From NCBI RefSeq assembly GCF_900156495.1, contig NZ_FTNT01000008.1, positions 124,001 through 188,000 of the forward strand: a stretch of DNA of 64,000 bases, in the 5' to 3' direction. A model generated the notes under the pieces. It was not told the DNA's origin and did not search any database. It saw only the letters and a program-made list of their open reading frames with translations. The stretch comes from Williamsia sterculiae. GTDB taxonomy: Bacteria > Actinomycetota > Actinomycetes > Mycobacteriales > Mycobacteriaceae. Positions 59,674-64,000 of this stretch are shown one piece after another; position 1 is the stretch's first letter; every line of letters begins with the position of its first letter. The position numbers and the translations under genes are program-made.

Positions 59674-60497
59674 TGGGCCGGATCACCGAGCGGCTGCGGG
59701 TTCGTCGAATCCGCGCGGAGTTCGACACCGCGCGCGTCGACACGGTGGCGGTGGAGGAACCGCTGGAGATCCGTGTGGGCGGTGCATCCATGACCATGAC
59801 CATGCGCACCCCCGGTGACGACGTCGATCTCGTGCACGGACTGCTGCTCGCCGAGGGGTTGATCACGTCCGGCGCGGACATCGACAGCATCCGCTACTGC
59901 GCAGGCACCGACGACCACGGTCAGAACACGTACAACGTGGTCGACGTGATCCCGGCCGACGGTGTGGCGCTCGAGATCCCGGCGCGCACGTTCGCGTCCA
60001 CGTCGGCCTGCGGGGTGTGTGGCAAGGCGTCGATCGACGAACTACGTGTGCGGTCACACTTCGACCTCACCGAGGATCCCACCCCCGTCGCGACCAGTGC
60101 ACTGACCCGGATGTCGACGGTGCTGCGGGACCATCAGAAGACGTTCGCGGCGACGGGAGGGGTCCACGGCGCGGCACTGTTCACCGCCGACGGCGCCCTG
60201 CTGGTGTCCCGCGAGGACGTGGGCAGGCACAACGCGGTCGACAAGGTGATCGGGTGGGCGGTGCGCAACGAGAAGCTCCCGTTGCGGGGCACCGTGCTGA
60301 TGGTCTCGAGCCGGGCATCGTTCGAGATCTGCCAGAAGGCGGTACTGGCCGGCATCCCCGTGTTGGCCGCGGTGTCGGCACCGTCGTCACTGGCCGTCGA
60401 GGTGGGCAGGGAGTCGGGGCTCACCGTCGTCGGATTCCTGCGCGACACGTCGATGAACGTCTACAGCGGTCCGGACCGGATCGTCGCCGGCGACTGA
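59673..60497 (+). CDS. fdhD: Formate dehydrogenase accessory sulfurtransferase FdhD
   Basis: FdhD carries sulfur from IscS to the molybdenum cofactor of formate dehydrogenase. The 274-residue protein has VDTVAVEEPLEIRVGG, the sulfur-transfer loop SACGVCGKASIDEL with two Cys, and EDVGRHNAVDKVIGWAVRNE, plus SRASFEICQKAVLAGIPVLA. ATG 59673 is preferred; GTG at 59640 is an alternative. It diverges from mobA. No formate dehydrogenase gene lies in the window. Confidence 0.94.
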   Translation: MGRITERLRVRRIRAEFDTARVDTVAVEEPLEIRVGGASMTMTMRTPGDDVDLVHGLLLAEGLITSGADIDSIRYCAGTDDHGQNTYNVVDVIPADGVALEIPARTFASTSACGVCGKASIDELRVRSHFDLTEDPTPVATSALTRMSTVLRDHQKTFAATGGVHGAALFTADGALLVSREDVGRHNAVDKVIGWAVRNEKLPLRGTVLMVSSRASFEICQKAVLAGIPVLAAVSAPSSLAVEVGRESGLTVVGFLRDTSMNVYSGPDRIVAGD

Positions 60498-60523
60498 GCA
60501 CTCATGCGGCCGCCGGATACACG

Positions 60524-60560
60524 TCCGCGGCGGCCCGAGACCACTCGGAACCGCCGCGGA
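60524..60560. terminator. Bidirectional terminator between fdhD and clpX
   Basis: TCCGCGGCGG at 60524-60533 pairs with 60551-60560, and inner CCGAG/CTCGG (60535-60539 with 60544-60548) extends the stem. It lies between convergent gene ends 82 bp apart. There is no clear T-tract on either side. Confidence 0.6.
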
Positions 60561-60578
60561 TGATGATCTGTCAGCTGG

Positions 60579-61859
60579 TCAGGCGGACTTGTCGCGCCGC
60601 TCGTCGCGACGTTCCTTGCGCGGGACGATGGTCGGCAGCACGTTGTCGCTGACCGTCTCACCGGTCACGACCACCTTGGCGACGTCGTCGCGGCTGGGGA
60701 TGTCGTACATCACCGGCAGCAGTACTTCCTCCATGATCGCGCGCAACCCACGGGCACCGGTCCCGCGATGGATCGCCTGATCGGCGACCGCCTCGAGGGC
60801 GTCATGGCTGAAGTCGAGCTCCACACCATCCATCTCGAAGAGCTTGATGTACTGCTTGACCAGCGCGTTCTTCGGCTGCGACAGGATCGAGACCAGCGAT
60901 TCCTTGTCCAGATTGGTCACCGACGCGATCACCGGCAGGCGACCGATGAACTCGGGGATCAGTCCGAACTTGATGAGGTCCTCCGGCATGACCTCGGCGA
61001 AGTGGTCGACGGTGTCGACGTCGTCCTTCTTGGCCACCTCGGTACCGAAACCGATGCCGCGCTTGCCGATTCGGTCCGACACGATCTTCTCGAGTCCGGC
61101 GAAGGCGCCCGCCACGATGAAGAGCACGTTGGTGGTGTCGATCTGGATGAACTCCTGATGCGGGTGCTTTCGACCGCCCTGCGGGGGTACCGACGCCTGG
61201 GTGCCCTCCAGGATCTTCAACAGCGCCTGCTGCACGCCCTCGCCGGAAACGTCGCGGGTGATGGACGGGTTCTCGCTCTTGCGGGCGATCTTGTCGACCT
61301 CGTCGATATAGATGATTCCCGTCTCGGCCCGTTTCACGTCGTAATCGGCGGCCTGGATGAGCTTCAAGAGAATGTTCTCGACGTCCTCACCGACGTATCC
61401 GGCCTCGGTGAGCGCGGTGGCGTCGGCGATCGCGAACGGCACGTTGAGCATCTTGGCCAGCGTTTGGGCCAGATAGGTCTTGCCACATCCGGTGGGACCG
61501 AGCATCAGGATGTTCGACTTGGACAACTCGATGGTCTCACCGGTCCGCGAGTCCTTGCGTTCACCGGCCTGGATGCGCTTGTAGTGGTTGTAGACGGCTA
61601 CGGCGAGCCGACGCTTAGCGGTGTCCTGACCGATGACATAGTTGTCCAGGAAGTCCCGGATCTCCATCGGCTTGGGCAGCTCGTCGAGCTTGACGTCGCT
61701 GGTTTCGGCCAGCTCTTCTTCGATGATCTCGTTGCAGAGATCGATGCATTCGTCGCAGATGTAGACGCCGGGACCCGCGATGAGCTTCTTCACCTGCTTC
61801 TGGCTCTTCCCGCAGAAAGAGCACTTCAACAGGTCGCCACCGTCTCCGATTCGAGCCAT
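60579..61859 (-). CDS. clpX: ATP-dependent Clp protease ATP-binding subunit ClpX
   Basis: ClpX unfolds tagged proteins and feeds them to ClpP. The 426-residue protein has an N-terminal zinc finger (CSFCGKS and CDECIDLC), Walker [21 protein letters not shown], Walker [21 protein letters not shown], the pore loop GYVG, and sensor 2 [15 protein letters not shown]. The ATG at 61857-61859 starts [19 protein letters not shown]. Twenty bases upstream lies a tandem-repeat array. It follows clpP2 after a 427-bp gap, so it probably has its own promoter. Confidence 0.97.
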   Translation of the reverse strand: MARIGDGGDLLKCSFCGKSQKQVKKLIAGPGVYICDECIDLCNEIIEEELAETSDVKLDELPKPMEIRDFLDNYVIGQDTAKRRLAVAVYNHYKRIQAGERKDSRTGETIELSKSNILMLGPTGCGKTYLAQTLAKMLNVPFAIADATALTEAGYVGEDVENILLKLIQAADYDVKRAETGIIYIDEVDKIARKSENPSITRDVSGEGVQQALLKILEGTQASVPPQGGRKHPHQEFIQIDTTNVLFIVAGAFAGLEKIVSDRIGKRGIGFGTEVAKKDDVDTVDHFAEVMPEDLIKFGLIPEFIGRLPVIASVTNLDKESLVSILSQPKNALVKQYIKLFEMDGVELDFSHDALEAVADQAIHRGTGARGLRAIMEEVLLPVMYDIPSRDDVAKVVVTGETVSDNVLPTIVPRKERRDERRDKSA

Positions 61860-61878
61860 TGCGAGCCGTACCTACTTC

Positions 61879-61993
61879 CCTCTGTGCCAGCGCCTGTCAG
61901 TGCTCTTGTGCCAGTGCCTGTCAGGCTCTTGTGCCAGTGCCTGTCAGGCTCTTGTGCCAGTGCCTGTCAGGCTCGTGTGCCAGTGCCTGTCAG
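61879..61993. repeat. Five tandem 23-bp repeats upstream of clpX
   Basis: Units lie at 61879-61900 (degenerate), 61902-61924, 61925-61947, 61948-61970 and 61971-61993; the middle three are identical. Each holds TGCCAG-n3-CTGTCA, an imperfect dyad with one mismatch. The array starts 20 bp upstream of the clpX ATG and would lie in the 5' leader or at the promoter. It is not coding: the open frames through it are just the repeat translated. It may bind a regulator or form serial hairpins in the mRNA. Confidence 0.9.
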
Positions 61994-62241
61994 TGCGCAC
62001 TGCGTCGATCGACCGGCGCATCGAGCGATGTCGCGCCGGGCTGGAAACCGCCGCCACGCCTTCTCACGCCGGCACCGTCACCTGCGCCGGTAACTCTCGA
62101 CGGTACCCGTGCCGGGTCCCGACTTCGACCGATGTGGCCAAATGTCGAGTCGGCAATTCTGCTGTCCGTGCCGTCGAGACGACGACCGGTGAGCAGGTGA
62201 TCAAGCATGCTCCACCACCGCCCCGGGAGACCGCGACCCGC

Positions 62242-62266
62242 GGTCACCGGCGTGTCGCCGGTGACC
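62242..62266 (-). terminator. Hairpin after clpP2
   Basis: GGTCACCGGCG and CGCCGGTGACC form a perfect 11-bp stem with a 3-nt loop about 20 nt past the clpP2 stop. No T-tract follows. It probably ends or stabilises the clpP1-clpP2 mRNA. Confidence 0.6.
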
Positions 62267-62286
62267 ACCGCCGCACAGTTTCTCCT

Positions 62287-62964
62287 CTACGACTTCTTCG
62301 CCGACTTCTTGCGGTACTCGAAGACCTCGTCGATGATCCCGTACTCCTTGGCCGCCTCGGCGGTGAGGATGTTGTCGCGATCGGTGTCCTTACGAATCTT
62401 CTCCGCAGGTTGTCCGGTGTGCGAGGCGAGGATGTCGTCGAGGCGACGGCGGATCCGCTCGATCTCGGCGGCCTGGATCTCCAGGTCGGACACCTGGCCC
62501 TGGTACGCACCGCCGGTGCGCGGCTGGTGGATCAGCACGGTCGCGTTCGGAAGCGCGGCACGCTTGCCGGGGGTGCCACCGGCCAGCACGATGGCCGAGG
62601 CCGACGCGGCCTCACCGAGGCAGACGGTCGCGATGTCGCAGTGGACGTACTGCATGGTGTCGTAGATCGCCAGCATCGCGGGCACGCTGCCACCCGGCGA
62701 GTTCACGTACATGATGATGTCGCGGTCGGGATCCTGCGATTCCAGCACCAGCAGCTGCGCCATGATGTCGTTGGCCACGGTGTCGTCGATCGGGGTACCG
62801 AGGAAGACGATGCGCTCCTCGAAGAGCTTGGCGTAGGGGTTGTACTCCCGCATGCCGTTCGGGGTGTGCTCGATGAACGACGGCAGGATGTAGCGGCTCT
62901 GCATGCCGGCCAGCGCGGCTGCGCCGGGCGAGATGGCTGGTTGTGAGCCGAACGGGCTTGTCAT
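62287..62964 (-). CDS. clpP2: ATP-dependent Clp protease proteolytic subunit ClpP2
   Basis: ClpP2 forms a mixed tetradecamer with ClpP1; both are needed for activity in actinobacteria. The 225-residue protein has the catalytic Ser in [20 protein letters not shown], His in [11 protein letters not shown] and Asp in [14 protein letters not shown]. The Ser motif with AASA instead of AASM is typical of ClpP2. GGGAGAG lies eight nt before the ATG. It follows clpP1 by 52 nt. Confidence 0.95.
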   Translation of the reverse strand: MTSPFGSQPAISPGAAALAGMQSRYILPSFIEHTPNGMREYNPYAKLFEERIVFLGTPIDDTVANDIMAQLLVLESQDPDRDIIMYVNSPGGSVPAMLAIYDTMQYVHCDIATVCLGEAASASAIVLAGGTPGKRAALPNATVLIHQPRTGGAYQGQVSDLEIQAAEIERIRRRLDDILASHTGQPAEKIRKDTDRDNILTAEAAKEYGIIDEVFEYRKKSAKKS

Positions 62965-63016
62965 GACGAAGTCTCTCCCAGAGTTCTGTCGGTCGGGTGA
63001 TGTGCGGCTGGTCGGC

Positions 63017-63622
<606 letters not shown>

Positions 63623-63729
63623 GAATTCTCCCGTCACTGTTCCTGCCTTCGACTGGTCGGGGCCACGTGGGCCCGCACGGTGTTCTCGCGTCGACGCCAT
63701 CTCTGACGTTCTCGACTTCGACCCTAACC

Positions 63730-63767
63730 AATCGGGGCGACGCCACAGTCCCGGCATCGCCCCGATT
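63730..63767 (-). terminator. Terminator of tig
   Basis: AATCGGGGCGA at 63730-63740 pairs with 63757-63767, an 11-bp stem with a 16-nt loop, about 60 nt past the tig stop. On the minus strand it is followed by GGTTAGGG, a weak T-run. Confidence 0.6.
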
Positions 63768-63827
63768 CGCTGACAGCGCAAAGACCCCGTCGGGGATCTG
63801 AGCACCGTCGAATGTCCCTGACGTCGG

Positions 63828-64000
63828 CTACTCGCCGGACGTGTCCTCCGCGCTGTCACCCTCGTCGCTCTCGTCCTCCGGCTTGCCGAAGAACTCGGTG
63901 GTGTCGACGGCGGCACCGGTGGTGTCGGTGACGGTGACGTCCCCGATCACCTCACCGAGCGCCTTGGAGCGACGGATGTCGGCGTAGACCGCGCCGACCT
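63828..64000 (-). CDS. tig: Trigger factor, C-terminal fragment
   Basis: The last 57 codons of a gene running off the window are present. The reading starts [20 protein letters not shown] and ends in an acidic Glu-, Asp- and Ser-rich tail to TAG at 63828-63830. [11 protein letters not shown] resembles the end of the trigger factor C-terminal domain, and actinobacterial Tig proteins have such acidic tails. In Mtb tig stands directly before clpP1. Trigger factor is the ribosome-bound chaperone and prolyl isomerase. The identification rests on position and this short stretch. Confidence 0.85.
   Translation of the reverse strand, partial: VGAVYADIRRSKALGEVIGDVTVTDTTGAAVDTTEFFGKPEDESDEGDSAEDTSGE

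Larger units (their letters stand above)
61860..62286. other. Intergenic region between clpP2 and clpX
   Basis: This 427-bp gap holds the tandem repeat array next to clpX (61879-61993) and the hairpin after clpP2 (62242-62266). Between them (61994-62241) I see no gene, RNA gene or clear promoter hexamer. Confidence 0.6.

Noticed and set aside
61879-61993. Possible CRISPR array
   Set aside because: The units follow each other without spacers, no cas genes are nearby, and 23-bp units directly abutting are a simple tandem repeat.
61780-62946. Plus-strand frame with repeated SCASACQ-type peptide
   Set aside because: It is the tandem repeat translated, continuing antisense to clpP2; no start signal.
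63638-63729. ClgR box upstream of clpP1
   Set aside because: A CGC...GCG pair is present, but the spacing is 11 nt, not the five expected for ClgR, so I do not call it.

Overview
The window is about 64 kb of GC-rich actinobacterial chromosome with many GTG starts. The gene set points to a mycolic-acid-containing member of the Mycobacteriales, and Gordonia or a close relative is my best guess. Evidence for this is a SepIVA-type DivIVA-family gene, a PapA-type acyltransferase, a ClpP1/ClpP2 pair, DUF2469 and DUF4233 genes, and gene order very close to two separate Mycobacterium tuberculosis (Mtb) blocks. From memory of the Mtb map, positions 3.9-22.9 kb plus 35.0-38.2 kb match Rv2901c-Rv2927c, and 45.6-64.0 kb match Rv2439c-Rv2462c. 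The species call and synteny are inferred from recognised proteins, not from a search.

Layout. 0-3.7 kb: a truncated secreted-protein gene diverges from a papA-like acyltransferase followed by a 14-helix MFS exporter. 3.9-22.9 kb (all minus strand): DUF2469, rnhB, lepB, rplS, a membrane protein, trmD, rimM, a KH-domain gene, rpsP, an amidohydrolase, ffh, glnD, glnB, amtB, ftsY, smc, acyP and an OsmC-like gene. This covers RNA modification, ribosome assembly, signal-recognition-particle secretion and nitrogen sensing. Two GlnR-type boxes precede amtB-glnB-glnD.

23.0-34.9 kb is an accessory block that interrupts the conserved order between the OsmC-like gene and mutM. It holds an ABM monooxygenase, a second-type enolase, a divergent LysR regulator, a frameshifted DUF222/HNH (13E12-type) gene, and a complete kdp potassium operon. 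The kdp operon starts with a 30-codon membrane ORF whose stop overlaps the kdpF start, then runs kdpFABC-kdpD-kdpE. 35.0-39.5 kb: mutM, rnc, DUF177, sepIVA, coaD and rsmD. 39.5-45.6 kb (plus strand): a ribokinase-family gene, ectABC for ectoine, a 2-hydroxyacid dehydrogenase close behind ectC, an LLM flavin oxidoreductase and a sirtuin. Kdp and Ect in one window give two osmotic-stress responses, ionic and organic.

45.6-64.0 kb (mostly minus strand): proB, obg, rpmA, rplU, rne, ndk, a secreted protein, DUF4233, folC, valS and mobA; then fdhD (plus strand), clpX, clpP2, clpP1 and the 3' end of tig. The most unusual noncoding feature is an array of five tandem 23-bp units, each with an imperfect dyad, directly upstream of clpX. 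About a dozen genes have a TANNNT hexamer 6-8 nt before the start codon and no Shine-Dalgarno sequence, which suggests leaderless transcription. No rRNA, tRNA, CRISPR array, prophage or intact insertion sequence was seen.
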